Shown: one piece after another, positions 16,161-24,522 of the stretch | Layout of the letters: each line of letters begins with the position of its first letter | Position numbering within the stretch: position 1 is the first letter of the stretch | The notes under the pieces: model-generated | Told to the model about the DNA's origin: nothing | What the model saw: only the letters and a program-made list of their open reading frames with translations | Database searches by the model: none | Program-made: the position numbers and the translations under genes | Assembly: GCA_947631665.1 (NCBI GenBank) | Contig: CANRMF010000022.1 | Location: forward strand, 1-32,717 | Direction: 5' to 3' | Source: an uncultured Lachnospiraceae bacterium | GTDB lineage: Bacteria > Bacillota > Clostridia > Lachnospirales > Lachnospiraceae | DNA: 32,717 nucleotides

Positions 16161-16189
16161 AATATATCATTTTTATTCCGTTTTTTCAA
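16161..16189 (-). promoter_or_regulatory. Promoter of the secreted Fn3 gene
   Basis: On the minus strand TTGAAA (16184-16189), a 17-base spacer and TATATT (16161-16166). The -35 overlaps the last codons of ruvB. An alternative TATAAT lies 6 bases further downstream but would be badly spaced. Confidence 0.7.
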
Positions 16190-17171
16190 CACCAAGATGT
16201 TGATAAGCGCGACCGGTGGCAACCCGTCCTTTCGGGGTTCTCTGAATCAGTCCGTTTTGCAGCAGATACGGTTCATAGACGTCCTCAATCGTTCCGGCGT
16301 CTTCACCGAGTGCGGCCGCAAGCGTATCGAGTCCGACCGGCCCTCCTGCAAATTTGTAAATAATGGTTTCCAAAATTGTCCTGTCCCCTTTATCCAGACC
16401 GATTTTGTCAACCTCAAGCAGATCAAGCGCCGTTTCAGCCACCTGTTTTGTAATGACTCCGTCGTAGCGGACTTGCGCAAAATCCCGCACCCGCTTGAGC
16501 AGGCGGTTTGCAAGTCTCGGCGTCCCACGCGAACGCCTTGCCATTTCCTCAGCGCCCTCATCGTCAATCTGCACCTCAAGCACCTGCGCCGAACGCAAAA
16601 TAATCTGTTTTAATTCGGAAACCGTATAAAATTCCAGTTTGTTAATCACCCCGAACCGATCCCGCAGCGGCGCCGTCAGAAGTCCGGCTCTCGTCGTCGC
16701 CCCGACAAGGGTAAATTTTGGAATTTCAAGGCGGATTGAGCGCGCGCTCTGTCCTTTTCCGATCATAATATCAATCGAATAGTCTTCCATCGCCGGATAC
16801 AGGACTTCCTCCACCTGCCGGTTTAACCGGTGGATTTCATCAATAAACAGCACGTCTCCCTGTGAAAGATTGTTTAAAATTGCCGCCATCTCTCCGGGCT
16901 TTTCAATCGCAGGGCCGGAGGTGGTCTTAATATGTACGCCCATTTCGGAAGCGATAATGGACGCAAGCGTCGTCTTTCCAAGTCCCGGAGGCCCGTAAAA
17001 CAATACGTGGTCTAAAGGCTCTCCTCTGGATTTTGCCGCTTCGATAAATATTTTCAGATTATTTTTTACTTTTTCCTGTCCTACATACTGGTTCAGAAAA
17101 GTCGGACGGAGACTGTTTTCCAAAAGCCGGTCTTCCGTAGTAACCTCTGTCTGAATCATTCTCTTTTCCAT
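16173..17171 (-). CDS. ruvB: Holliday junction branch migration ATPase RuvB
   Basis: This 332-residue AAA+ helicase drives branch migration with RuvA. Motifs: Walker [10 protein letters not shown] (60-68), Walker [10 protein letters not shown], sensor 1 GATTRAG, arginine finger region PLRDRFG, and a C-terminal winged helix ending [17 protein letters not shown]. Length is normal. ATG 17171 has AAAGGGA upstream. It follows ruvA by 24 bases in the usual ruvAB order, sharing the promoter at 17829-17858. No LexA/DinR box was recognised near that promoter. Confidence 0.98.
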   Translation of the reverse strand: MEKRMIQTEVTTEDRLLENSLRPTFLNQYVGQEKVKNNLKIFIEAAKSRGEPLDHVLFYGPPGLGKTTLASIIASEMGVHIKTTSGPAIEKPGEMAAILNNLSQGDVLFIDEIHRLNRQVEEVLYPAMEDYSIDIMIGKGQSARSIRLEIPKFTLVGATTRAGLLTAPLRDRFGVINKLEFYTVSELKQIILRSAQVLEVQIDDEGAEEMARRSRGTPRLANRLLKRVRDFAQVRYDGVITKQVAETALDLLEVDKIGLDKGDRTILETIIYKFAGGPVGLDTLAAALGEDAGTIEDVYEPYLLQNGLIQRTPKGRVATGRAYQHLGVEKTE

Positions 17172-17195
17172 CTGTAATCCCTTTCCCGCCTGCCA

Positions 17196-17789
17196 TTAAA
17201 AGATATGTTTTAACGCCTCTTTCAATAAAGTTTCCGTTTCCATTTCCTGTGAATTTTCCACAGCTTTTACCGCATTCAGGGCGGACGCTGCGGAGTATCC
17301 CAGCGATATCAGCGCCTCAACCGCATCGGTCTGCGCCGTCGTCGTATTGACCGGCAGATTTCTATTTGAAGCCTGCATCGTCATACCGTCAAAATCAAGT
17401 TTATCTTTTAATTCGAGAATAATTTTCTGCGCCGTCTTATTTCCAATACCCGGCGCTCTGGAAATCGCTTTGGAATCTCCTGAAATAATCGCCATCTGCA
17501 GGGTGTCCTGCGGGCACGCGGAAATAATCGCCAAGGCGCCTTTCGGCCCGACGCCACTGACGCCAAGCAGCAGGCGGTACATCTGAAGGGAGTCCGGCGT
17601 GAGAAATCCGAAAAGCTGCACCGCATCTTCCCTGACATACAGGTGCGTGTAAATTTTTACTTCTTCTCCTGCGCTCAGCATTTCCAAATCGCTCTGCGGC
17701 ATAAAAATATTAAAGCCGATGCCGCCGCGCTCCACAACAATTTTATCCATATCAACCGAATCCACAATTCCTTTGACGTATGAAATCAT
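17196..17789 (-). CDS. ruvA: Holliday junction DNA-binding protein RuvA
   Basis: This 197-residue tetrameric protein clamps four-way junctions and recruits RuvB. The N-terminal OB fold begins MISYVKGIVDSVDMDKIVVE. The central helix-hairpin-helix pair shows VSGVGPKGALAI and APGIGNKTAQKIILELKDKL. The C-terminal domain (DAVEALISLGYSAASALNAV) contacts RuvB. The longest frame begins 7 codons earlier at 17810, but AGGAG (17796-17800) lies 6 bases before ATG 17789, so the shorter start is used; it also matches the family N-terminus. Three copies of a 14-base repeat sit just upstream of its promoter. Confidence 0.97.
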   Translation of the reverse strand: MISYVKGIVDSVDMDKIVVERGGIGFNIFMPQSDLEMLSAGEEVKIYTHLYVREDAVQLFGFLTPDSLQMYRLLLGVSGVGPKGALAIISACPQDTLQMAIISGDSKAISRAPGIGNKTAQKIILELKDKLDFDGMTMQASNRNLPVNTTTAQTDAVEALISLGYSAASALNAVKAVENSQEMETETLLKEALKHIF

Positions 17790-17828
17790 CTTCTGCTCCT
17801 GTCCAATCATTCATTTTCAATAAAAATC

Positions 17829-17858
17829 ATTTTAACATATCTAAAGTACAATTAGCAA
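17829..17858 (-). promoter_or_regulatory. ruvAB promoter
   Basis: On the minus strand TTGCTA (17853-17858), an 18-base spacer and TAAAAT (17829-17834) preceded by TGT, an extended -10. The first copy of the direct repeat begins 4 bases upstream of the -35. Confidence 0.7.
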
Positions 17859-17861
17859 GAA

Positions 17862-17942
17862 CAGAAACTTTTTCCAATACTTTTCAGAAACTTTTTCCGG
17901 TACTTTTACGTTTTCTCTGTGAATTTATCAGAAACTTTTTCC
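17862..17942. repeat. Three direct repeats upstream of ruvAB
   Basis: Three identical 14-mers CAGAAACTTTTTCC occur at 17862-17875, 17885-17898 and 17929-17942 (starts 23 and 44 bases apart). The first two extend to a 23-base unit sharing TACTTTT. They lie between the spoVAF-like stop and the ruvAB -35. The remainder of the gap shows no gene or terminator. Confidence 0.85.
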
Positions 17943-17983
17943 TGTGGTTTTGTCAGTTCCAAAGAATGGTATGACGGCATCTC

Positions 17984-19405
17984 TTATTTTCTTTTCGTTT
18001 TAATCGACACGCGGAAAAACCGCTCTAAAAACTCTCTTGCGTGAAACGGAAATAACGGCGCAATATAACTTGTCTGGGCAATCGTCCGGTTGCACACAAT
18101 TGCAAGCACCGCGATAATACAGCCCGCAACAAATCCCCACAGGCCAAAAAGCTGCGTCAGTATCAGCGCAATCACCCGCAGAAATTTGATGGAGTAAGCG
18201 AGTTCATAATTTTCATGCGTAAAATTTGCAATCGCCACGACCGCCATATAAAGCATCGTATGCGCGTTAAACCAGCCGGTCTGCACCGCGTAATCTCCAA
18301 TCACAATCGCCGCAATCAGACTTAAAGGCGTATTCAGCGTACTCGGTGTATTGATTGCCGCCAGCTTCAGACCGTCTATCGCCAGTTCCAACAACATTAA
18401 CTGCCAGAAAATCGGCACATAATCAACCTGATTGAGCTGTGTAAAAGAAAGCCAGTCCGGCACAAAATCCGGATTATTTACAAACAGCAGAAACAATGGC
18501 GTCAGCACAAACGATACCAGCGCCATGAACGCCCGCGCAAGCCTCAAATAAGTTCCGGTGACCGGCGGAAAATAATAATCGTCCGCCTCCTCGATGACGT
18601 CAAAAATCGTGGTCGGCAGAAGCATTGCCGACGGAGAATTATCGACGAGAATTGCAATCTGCCCCTCTAAGATTTCCGCTGCCGCCGTATCCGGACGCTC
18701 CGTATAGCGAAACTTTGGAAACGGATTAAACCAATGCCCTTTATACAGACATTCGGAAAGACTTTCCTGATTCATCGGCAGCGCGTCAATCTGAATTTCA
18801 GAAAGACTTTTCTTGATGCGTTTAAGAAGCGCCTGATCGACACGATCAGACATATAACAGACCGCAATATCAGTGCGCGAGCTTTCCCCTACCCGAACAA
18901 TTTCACACATATATTTTGTACTGCGGATTCTACGGCGGATCAGCGCCGTATTAAAGACAATTGTTTCCACAAACCCGTCTCTCGAACCGCGCAGAACCTT
19001 ATATTTTTCCGGCTCGGCAACCGTTCGGGACGGATATTCCCTCGTATCAATCAGAATTGCTTTGTTGAAACCGTCCACTAAAAGACAGGTGACGCCGGAT
19101 AAAATAAAGGTAATGACATTATACTCGTCGCCGTACAGATCCACTTCGATATACGGAATGTGATCGTCTGAAAATTTCTGAGGATCATTTCCCATATCCT
19201 CAGGTTTTACCTGATAAAGACTGTCCTCAATCCGCTGCATAATTCCTTCTTCGCAGAAGCCGTTGATGAAATAAAATACCGCCGCTCTCCCGCCAATCGT
19301 CGTCTGCTTTTTCAGCAAATCAAAACTGTCCCTGACGCACAAGAGCGTATCAATTTTTTCCATATCGGACTGAAGATTTCCCGTAATAAAATTTTGAACT
19401 TCCAT
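17984..19405 (-). CDS. Spore germination protein, GerA/SpoVAF family
   Basis: This 473-residue membrane protein is of the GerA A-subunit family. The cytosolic N-terminal half contains TREYPSRTVAEPEKYKVLRGSRDGF and ILEGQIAILVDNSPSAMLLPT, core family signatures. The C-terminal half (about 270-440) has several membrane helices. The stretch IANFTHENYELAYSIKFLR and the overall length resemble SpoVAF, which helps release dipicolinic acid or tune nutrient receptors in spores. No spoVA or gerB/gerC genes are adjacent; it instead follows rnfB by 65 bases. ATG 19405 has GAGGT 8 bases upstream, with a palindrome directly before it. Family is sure; the SpoVAF subtype is likely. Confidence 0.88.
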   Translation of the reverse strand: MEVQNFITGNLQSDMEKIDTLLCVRDSFDLLKKQTTIGGRAAVFYFINGFCEEGIMQRIEDSLYQVKPEDMGNDPQKFSDDHIPYIEVDLYGDEYNVITFILSGVTCLLVDGFNKAILIDTREYPSRTVAEPEKYKVLRGSRDGFVETIVFNTALIRRRIRSTKYMCEIVRVGESSRTDIAVCYMSDRVDQALLKRIKKSLSEIQIDALPMNQESLSECLYKGHWFNPFPKFRYTERPDTAAAEILEGQIAILVDNSPSAMLLPTTIFDVIEEADDYYFPPVTGTYLRLARAFMALVSFVLTPLFLLFVNNPDFVPDWLSFTQLNQVDYVPIFWQLMLLELAIDGLKLAAINTPSTLNTPLSLIAAIVIGDYAVQTGWFNAHTMLYMAVVAIANFTHENYELAYSIKFLRVIALILTQLFGLWGFVAGCIIAVLAIVCNRTIAQTSYIAPLFPFHAREFLERFFRVSIKTKRK

Positions 19406-19414
19406 ATTACTACC

Positions 19415-19434
19415 TCACAATAATTCTATTGTGA
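19415..19434 (-). other. Perfect inverted repeat at the spoVAF-like ribosome site
   Basis: TCACAATA-N4-TATTGTGA is an exact 8-bp inverted repeat. On the minus strand its second arm ends in GTGA, which merges with the GAGG ribosome site 10-16 bases before ATG 19405. It could be a repressor operator or an RNA hairpin limiting translation. Confidence 0.6.
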
Positions 19435-19470
19435 CCAGTTATAGGAAAATTATCATCAATCAGACATTTT

Positions 19471-20256
19471 TTATAATTGTTCAATCACTTTTTTCGGACA
19501 TTTTTCTGCGCAGACGCCGCATTTTTCACATTTTTCCTGATCAATCCACGCAAGATTATACTCAAATTCGACCGCATCATGCGGACAGTTTTTTGCGCAG
19601 AGTCCGCAGCCGATACAGCCGGCGCTGCACGAAAGCATAACATCTTTTCCTTTATCTTCGGAAGAACACTTTACCATATATTTTGTATCTGCCGGAATAA
19701 TGGAAATCAGTCCCTTCGGACAGGCGGCGACGCATTTTCCACACGCCTTACATTTTTCCGGATCAACGACGGCTTTTCCGTTGACGACATGAATCGCGTC
19801 AAATTCGCATACCTGCACGCAGGAGCCCAGACCGAGACAGCCGAAACCGCACGCTTTGGCGCCTCCGCCGGGAATCCCCGCCGCATCATTACAGGAGGCG
19901 TTCCCATAATAATGATATTTCTCCTTCGCCTTATCGCAGTCGCCGGAACATGCCACATAAGCCACCTTCGGAACAATCTCCGCTTTCACGCCCATAATAT
20001 CCGCAATCGCCTTTGCTACGGAAGCGCCGCCGACCGGACACGCCGCCGGATCGCTTTTTCCGGAAGCAATGGCAGCCGCAAGACCGTCGCAGCCGGCATA
20101 TCCGCACCCGCCGCAGTTGTTTCCCGGCAGCGCCTCCCTGATTGCAACTTCTTTTTCGTCTACCTCCACCGCCAGAAATTTACCGGCAATACTCAGCGCA
20201 ACGCCGATCAGCAGACCGACGCCGCCTACAATGATTACCGCATATAATATCTCCAT
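19471..20256 (-). CDS. rnfB: Rnf complex iron-sulfur subunit RnfB
   Basis: RnfB (261 residues) is the ferredoxin-facing entry point of the Rnf complex. An N-terminal membrane helix (about 4-26) is followed by the NNCGGCGYAGC cluster (Cys48, 51, 56 and 73). A second cysteine-rich part (about 130-160) leads to ferredoxin motifs CKACGKCVAACP, CSAGCIGCGLCAKNCP and CEKCGVCAEKCP, so several [4Fe-4S] clusters are expected. It is the last gene of the rnfCDGEAB operon, 14 bases after rnfA. No terminator hairpin follows, so message may continue into the spoVAF-like gene. Confidence 0.97.
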   Translation of the reverse strand: MEILYAVIIVGGVGLLIGVALSIAGKFLAVEVDEKEVAIREALPGNNCGGCGYAGCDGLAAAIASGKSDPAACPVGGASVAKAIADIMGVKAEIVPKVAYVACSGDCDKAKEKYHYYGNASCNDAAGIPGGGAKACGFGCLGLGSCVQVCEFDAIHVVNGKAVVDPEKCKACGKCVAACPKGLISIIPADTKYMVKCSSEDKGKDVMLSCSAGCIGCGLCAKNCPHDAVEFEYNLAWIDQEKCEKCGVCAEKCPKKVIEQL

Positions 20257-20270
20257 ATGCTGCTACCTCC

Positions 20271-20846
20271 TTAAATTACGCCGGTAAATCCGGTAAATGC
20301 AATCGCCATCAATCCTGATGCGACGAGCACCATCGGCGTTCCCTGAAATGCCTTTGGAATCTGATTGTTTTCCGACTTTTCGCGTATCCCCGCCAAAATC
20401 ACAATCGCAATCAGAAATCCGACGGAAGTACCCAGAGAAGACGCCATACTCTCAAAAAATCCGTATCCGCTGTCAATATTGGAAATCGCCACGCCCAAAA
20501 CGGCGCAGTTTGTCGTTATCAGCGGAAGATATACGCCCAGCGCCTCATAAAGCGGTTTGATAAATTTTTTCAAAATCATTTCTACGAGCTGTACCAGCGC
20601 CGCTATCACCAGAATAAAGACAATCGTTTGAAGATATGTGAGCCCGAAAGTCACTAAAATACCATAATAAATCCCGTAAGTCACTGCCGAAGCAATCATA
20701 ATGACAAAGATGACTGCCGCGCCCATGCCTGCCGCCGTATCCGTTTTCTTTGAAACGCCGAGAAACGGGCACAATCCCAAAAACTGGCTTAATACGACGT
20801 TATTGACCAGCGCCGCCGCTACCGCAATCAATAAAAGCTGTACCAT
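20271..20846 (-). CDS. rnfA: Rnf complex membrane subunit RnfA
   Basis: This 191-residue six-helix membrane subunit pairs with RnfE. The conserved half-helix motifs NNVVLSQFLGLCPFLGV (Cys25 region) and TTNCAVLGVAISN hold the cysteines that, with those of RnfE, bind the intramembrane [2Fe-2S] cluster known for this complex. The ATG at 20846 immediately follows the rnfE stop codon (zero spacing), with AGGAGGTG inside the rnfE end, a sign of translational coupling. Confidence 0.97.
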   Translation of the reverse strand: MVQLLLIAVAAALVNNVVLSQFLGLCPFLGVSKKTDTAAGMGAAVIFVIMIASAVTYGIYYGILVTFGLTYLQTIVFILVIAALVQLVEMILKKFIKPLYEALGVYLPLITTNCAVLGVAISNIDSGYGFFESMASSLGTSVGFLIAIVILAGIREKSENNQIPKAFQGTPMVLVASGLMAIAFTGFTGVI

Positions 20847-21536
20847 TTACGCCACCTCCTTTTCTTCCTTTTGGCAGTTTTGATAATCCTTTCCGCAGCC
20901 GGAACAGCCCGCGCAGCCCGCTTCACACTGAAGCTTACGCGGCTTCTTTCCATGCCTCATGCGGATATGATTTTGTATGGCTACAAGCGCCGCCAGAACA
21001 AAGAATGCTCCCGGCGCCATCACAAAAATTCCAATTCCGTCCCAGTTTGGAATATTGATTCCCAAAATGGTGCCGGCTCCTAAAATCTCACGAAATCCGC
21101 CCAAAAGAGAGAGCGCAATCGTAAAGCCCAGTCCCATGCCGATTCCGTCCAATACGGAAAGCAGTACGGGATTTTTGGAGGCATAGCTTTCGGCTCTGCC
21201 GAGAATAATACAGTTTACGACAATCAATGGAATATAAATTCCCAAAGCCTCATTTAAAGACGGCAGATACGCCTCCAGCAGAAATTGCAAAATCGTCACA
21301 AAACTCGCGACAATCACGATAAATGCCGGAACGCGGACGCCGTTTGGAATGACTTTCCTTAACAGGGAAATAACAAGGTTGGACATCACAAGCACCGCCA
21401 TTGTGCTCAGTCCCATGCCCGCGCCGTTTGTAAGGGACGAGGTCACCGCCAGCGTCGGACACATGCCGAGAATCAGCACAAACGTGGGATTTTCTTTAAT
21501 AATGCCGTTGTATAACCGTTCGAGATATTTATTCAC
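20847..21536 (-). CDS. rnfE: Rnf complex membrane subunit RnfE with cysteine-rich C-terminal tail
   Basis: This 229-residue six-helix subunit is homologous to RnfA. The cluster-binding motifs GMCPTLAVTSS and VNCIILGRAES are present. The start is GTG 21536 (protein begins MNKYLERLYNGIIKENPTF). A near-perfect anti-16S match GGGGAGGTGA (21542-21551) sits 5 bases upstream, and the longer frame to 21590 overlaps rnfG without support. The GTG overlaps the last 8 bases of rnfG. After the last helix the sequence ends in a soluble tail with C-x3-C-x2-C-x2-C-x6-C, five cysteines not needed for the known intramembrane cluster. Core identity is certain; the role of the tail is unknown. Confidence 0.95.
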   Translation of the reverse strand: MNKYLERLYNGIIKENPTFVLILGMCPTLAVTSSLTNGAGMGLSTMAVLVMSNLVISLLRKVIPNGVRVPAFIVIVASFVTILQFLLEAYLPSLNEALGIYIPLIVVNCIILGRAESYASKNPVLLSVLDGIGMGLGFTIALSLLGGFREILGAGTILGINIPNWDGIGIFVMAPGAFFVLAALVAIQNHIRMRHGKKPRKLQCEAGCAGCSGCGKDYQNCQKEEKEVA

Positions 21537-22182
21537 TGTCCTCACCTCCCCTGCATAAATCCGCGCAGATGACAGCCGCATTGACGCCATGTGTTACAGC
21601 GCTTGTCGTAATGGTTGCAGAACTGATTGCATCAATTTCGTTCTGCGCCGACGCGCCTGTTTTGCTGTAAACAAAATAGTCTGCTTTTTTATTCTGAAAC
21701 TGATTGATAAAAGAAGCTTCCTTCGCTTTCATGCCAAGTCCCGGCGTCTCGCTCAAAGACAGGAAGGAAATCCCCAAAACCGTTTGATCCGCCGCAATTC
21801 CGACCGTCATCTGAAGGCTGCCGTCATAGGCTTCGTTATCGGTCACCGTAATAATCATTCCAATCTCTTTTCCGGACGAATCCCTTGCAGACACAACTTC
21901 ATTGATTTCGCCCTGATACGGTTTCATTGACGTAAGATGATTTTCGGCTTCATTTTCCGTAATCTTCTCTTTTATTTCCGTATTCAGCCGGTCATAATCA
22001 ATGCCGGAAATTTTTTGGTAATCCGCCATGTCAGGCATCACAGACTGATAAGCCTCAAGTTTTACTTTTTCCTCCTGCTTGGCGCGCGCCTCTTTCGTCA
22101 CATTGTATACAGCGCCAAGCCCAAGTCCTGCGGCCAAAGTAATGGCAAATAATATTAACGTATCTTTAATCATTTTATTCAT
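21529..22182 (-). CDS. rnfG: Rnf complex FMN-binding subunit RnfG
   Basis: This 217-residue subunit has an N-terminal membrane anchor (about 8-26) and an extracytoplasmic FMN-binding domain. Flavin is attached covalently by ApbE to the threonine of a SGAT-type motif. Here the site reads DAISSATITTSAV, with Ser replacing the usual Gly; the Asp and the Ala-Thr are kept. SLSETPGLGMKAKE is the other family signature. ATG 22182 starts 1 base after the rnfD stop, with GGGGG inside the rnfD end as ribosome site. No apbE gene is in the window. Confidence 0.95.
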   Translation of the reverse strand: MNKMIKDTLILFAITLAAGLGLGAVYNVTKEARAKQEEKVKLEAYQSVMPDMADYQKISGIDYDRLNTEIKEKITENEAENHLTSMKPYQGEINEVVSARDSSGKEIGMIITVTDNEAYDGSLQMTVGIAADQTVLGISFLSLSETPGLGMKAKEASFINQFQNKKADYFVYSKTGASAQNEIDAISSATITTSAVTHGVNAAVICADLCRGGEDSE

Positions 22183-22183
22183 A

Positions 22184-23158
22184 TTATTTACCCCCTTTCT
22201 CTTTTACAACGCCGAAGGCTCTCGGAACCGTATATTTTTCAATCAGCGGGACAAGCAGATTACAGAAGATAATCGCAAAGGATACGCCCTCTGCGTTTGC
22301 CCCGAAGGTACGGAAAATTGCCGTAAGCAGTCCGAGACAAATTCCGAAAAGATACCGTCCGCGCTTTGTAATCGGCGAAGTCGCATAATCGGTCGCCATA
22401 AAGAACGCGCCGAAAATCAGTCCGCCGCCAAACAGATGGCGCGCGAGGAACTCCATGTCCGTACTGCCGTTAAAAAGCATAATGCAGACAGCAAACACGA
22501 AAAGATATGTAAGCGGAATCCTCAAATCAATGACTTTTCTGGCAACGAGATAAACCGCTCCTGCCAGCAGCGCAATGACGCTGGTCTCACCGATGGTTCC
22601 CGCATAATTTCCAATAACCAGATTGCTGAGGGGCGTAATTATTTCCCCTGAATTTTTGAGCGCCGTAAGCGGCGTTGCGCCGGAAACTGCGTCCACGACA
22701 TCTTTTGGGAAAAACGCCGTCATGTCGGCGGCAAAAGACAAAGACAGAAAACATCTTGCGCCAAGCGCCGGATTCATAAAATTCTGTCCGAGCCCTCCGA
22801 AAAGCTGCTTTACGATGACGATCGCAAACGCTCCGCCGAGAACCGCCTTCCAATACGGAAAGGTGCATGGCAGATTAAGCGCCAGAATCATACCGGTGAC
22901 GACAGCGCTCAAATCAAACAGCGTGTTTTCCCTCTTTGTAATTTTTTCAAAAATAAATTCTGAGAGCATACAGGATACGACTGTCACAATCAGAAGAAGC
23001 GCCGCGCGGACGCCGTAACGGACGCCGAATAAATCAGCCGCATTGTAAATGCCGTATGCCGCTGCCGGAAGCATGGCAATGATAACGTCGCGCATAATGG
23101 TCTGTGTCGTTGATTTTGCCTTCACATGAGGGCTGGAAGATACATTATACATTTTCAT
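22184..23158 (-). CDS. rnfD: Rnf complex membrane subunit RnfD
   Basis: This 324-residue polytopic membrane subunit carries a covalently bound FMN. Signatures are SSSPHVKAKSTTQTIMRDV at the N-terminus, GGLGQNFMNPALGARCFL in the middle and the flavinylation site VSGATPLTAL (the Thr of SGAT is the expected attachment point), followed by FGGGLIFGAFFMATDYATSP. The longest frame begins with GTG at 23161 directly before ATG 23158. AAGGA is 6 bases before the ATG, so ATG is preferred. It begins 3 bases after the rnfC stop. Confidence 0.96.
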   Translation of the reverse strand: MKMYNVSSSPHVKAKSTTQTIMRDVIIAMLPAAAYGIYNAADLFGVRYGVRAALLLIVTVVSCMLSEFIFEKITKRENTLFDLSAVVTGMILALNLPCTFPYWKAVLGGAFAIVIVKQLFGGLGQNFMNPALGARCFLSLSFAADMTAFFPKDVVDAVSGATPLTALKNSGEIITPLSNLVIGNYAGTIGETSVIALLAGAVYLVARKVIDLRIPLTYLFVFAVCIMLFNGSTDMEFLARHLFGGGLIFGAFFMATDYATSPITKRGRYLFGICLGLLTAIFRTFGANAEGVSFAIIFCNLLVPLIEKYTVPRAFGVVKEKGGK

Positions 23159-23161
23159 CAC

Positions 23162-24475
23162 CTATCCTTTCTTTCGCGCCGCCTGCACTTTTCGTTTCAT
23201 TGTCCTGACAGACTGGGTAATATTTCTGTTTGCCGGACAATTATAATTACATGTTCCACATTCAATGCACTCCATACCGTAGAGTTTCACAAACAATTCC
23301 ATATCGTCTGCGTCCGCCGCCTGCGCAAGTTTTGCGCATATCAGTCCCTCCGGACAGACCTGCGCGCATTTTCCACAATTCATACAGTTGGTCTGCTTCG
23401 CATGGGCAACGTCGTCGTGTTTCAATGCCAGCAATGCGGAGGAGCCCTTTATCACCGGCACGTCAAGAGTAAACATCGCCTGCCCCATCATCGGGCCGCC
23501 GGACAATATTTTTTCTACGGCTTCGTCAAGTCCGCCCGCTTCTTCTGCAAGCTGCTGATGGCTTACGCCGAACGGAACAATAAAATTTGCGGGATTTGCC
23601 ACGCCGTCGCCGGAAACTGTGACAATCCGCTCTGTGAGCGGTTTATGATATTTCACTGCCTGATAAACGTTATAGACGGTATCTACATTATCAACAATAC
23701 AGCCTGCATCTGCCGGAAGCATTTTAGAATTGATTTTGCGCTTTGTGACCGCATAAATAATATGCCGTTCCGAACCCTGCGGATATTTGGTCTTTAACGG
23801 CGCTACTTCAATCCTTTGCTCATGTTCGGTCATCTGTCTGAGCGATGCGATAATATCCGGTTTGTTATCTTCCACCGCAATCACTCCTTTGGCATTTTCA
23901 AACAGCGTAAGGATTATTTTCAGGCCTTCCACGACCTCCTTTGGCTGTTCTTTCAGCCGCCGGTAATCTGCGGTGATGTACGGTTCACATTCCGCCGCGT
24001 TGACAATGACATAATCAATGGCCTGATCATCTTTCGGCGTCAGTTTGACATGCGTCGGAAAACACGCTCCGCCCAGCCCGACAACGCCGCAATCCTTGAC
24101 AGCCTCGCGGATATACTCCTTACTCCATGGTTCTTTTGAGGCTTCATAGTTCATTTCCTCGTACTGCTGATCATTTTCAATGACAATCGACAATACCTTT
24201 GCGCCGCCTGCGACAAGACGCGGCTCAATTTTTTTGACTGTGCCGGATACGGAAGCATGGATATTGGCAGAAACAAAGCCCTGCGCCTTTGCAATCAACT
24301 GTCCTTTTAAAACGCGTTCCCCGACTTCTACGACCGGTTCTGCGGGAGCGCCAATATGTTGTGAAACCGGAATCACAACTTCCTTTTCGGGAAAAATCCG
24401 TTTTGTCGGAACATCTTTTGCCAGTTCTTTTCCATCAAAGGGGTGCACGCCGCCTTTAAAGGTTAAAATAGCCAT
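23162..24475 (-). CDS. rnfC: Rnf complex NADH-binding subunit RnfC
   Basis: This 437-residue peripheral subunit exchanges electrons with NAD(H). The order is an N-terminal barrel-sandwich part (GGVHPFDGKELA, HIGAPAEPVVEVGERVLKGQ), then an NADH/FMN-binding domain with GLGGACFPTHVKL, where Cys replaces the more usual Gly or Thr. Two C-terminal [4Fe-4S] motifs, CMNCGKCAQVCP and CIECGTCNYNCP, follow. It is the first gene of rnfCDGEAB, which couples reduced ferredoxin oxidation to NAD+ reduction and Na+ or H+ pumping in anaerobes. ATG 24475 follows AAGGTG, and the promoter is at 24523-24551. Confidence 0.97.
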   Translation of the reverse strand: MAILTFKGGVHPFDGKELAKDVPTKRIFPEKEVVIPVSQHIGAPAEPVVEVGERVLKGQLIAKAQGFVSANIHASVSGTVKKIEPRLVAGGAKVLSIVIENDQQYEEMNYEASKEPWSKEYIREAVKDCGVVGLGGACFPTHVKLTPKDDQAIDYVIVNAAECEPYITADYRRLKEQPKEVVEGLKIILTLFENAKGVIAVEDNKPDIIASLRQMTEHEQRIEVAPLKTKYPQGSERHIIYAVTKRKINSKMLPADAGCIVDNVDTVYNVYQAVKYHKPLTERIVTVSGDGVANPANFIVPFGVSHQQLAEEAGGLDEAVEKILSGGPMMGQAMFTLDVPVIKGSSALLALKHDDVAHAKQTNCMNCGKCAQVCPEGLICAKLAQAADADDMELFVKLYGMECIECGTCNYNCPANRNITQSVRTMKRKVQAARKKG

Positions 24476-24522
24476 ATCGTTTCACCTTTCTTTATATCAT
24501 TTATTAAAATTCTCCGTAATCT

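Noticed and set aside
19477-20247. 256-codon plus-strand open frame antisense to rnfB
   Set aside because: It lies wholly opposite a strongly conserved gene, has no ribosome site or promoter, and its composition (many Phe, Arg, Thr) is what the reverse of a Cys/Lys/Ala-rich gene gives.
23990-24080. RnfC GGACFPT as a damaged NADH/FMN motif
   Set aside because: The replaced Gly position varies (Gly or Thr in relatives I recall) and all flanking residues are intact, so no loss of function is suggested.
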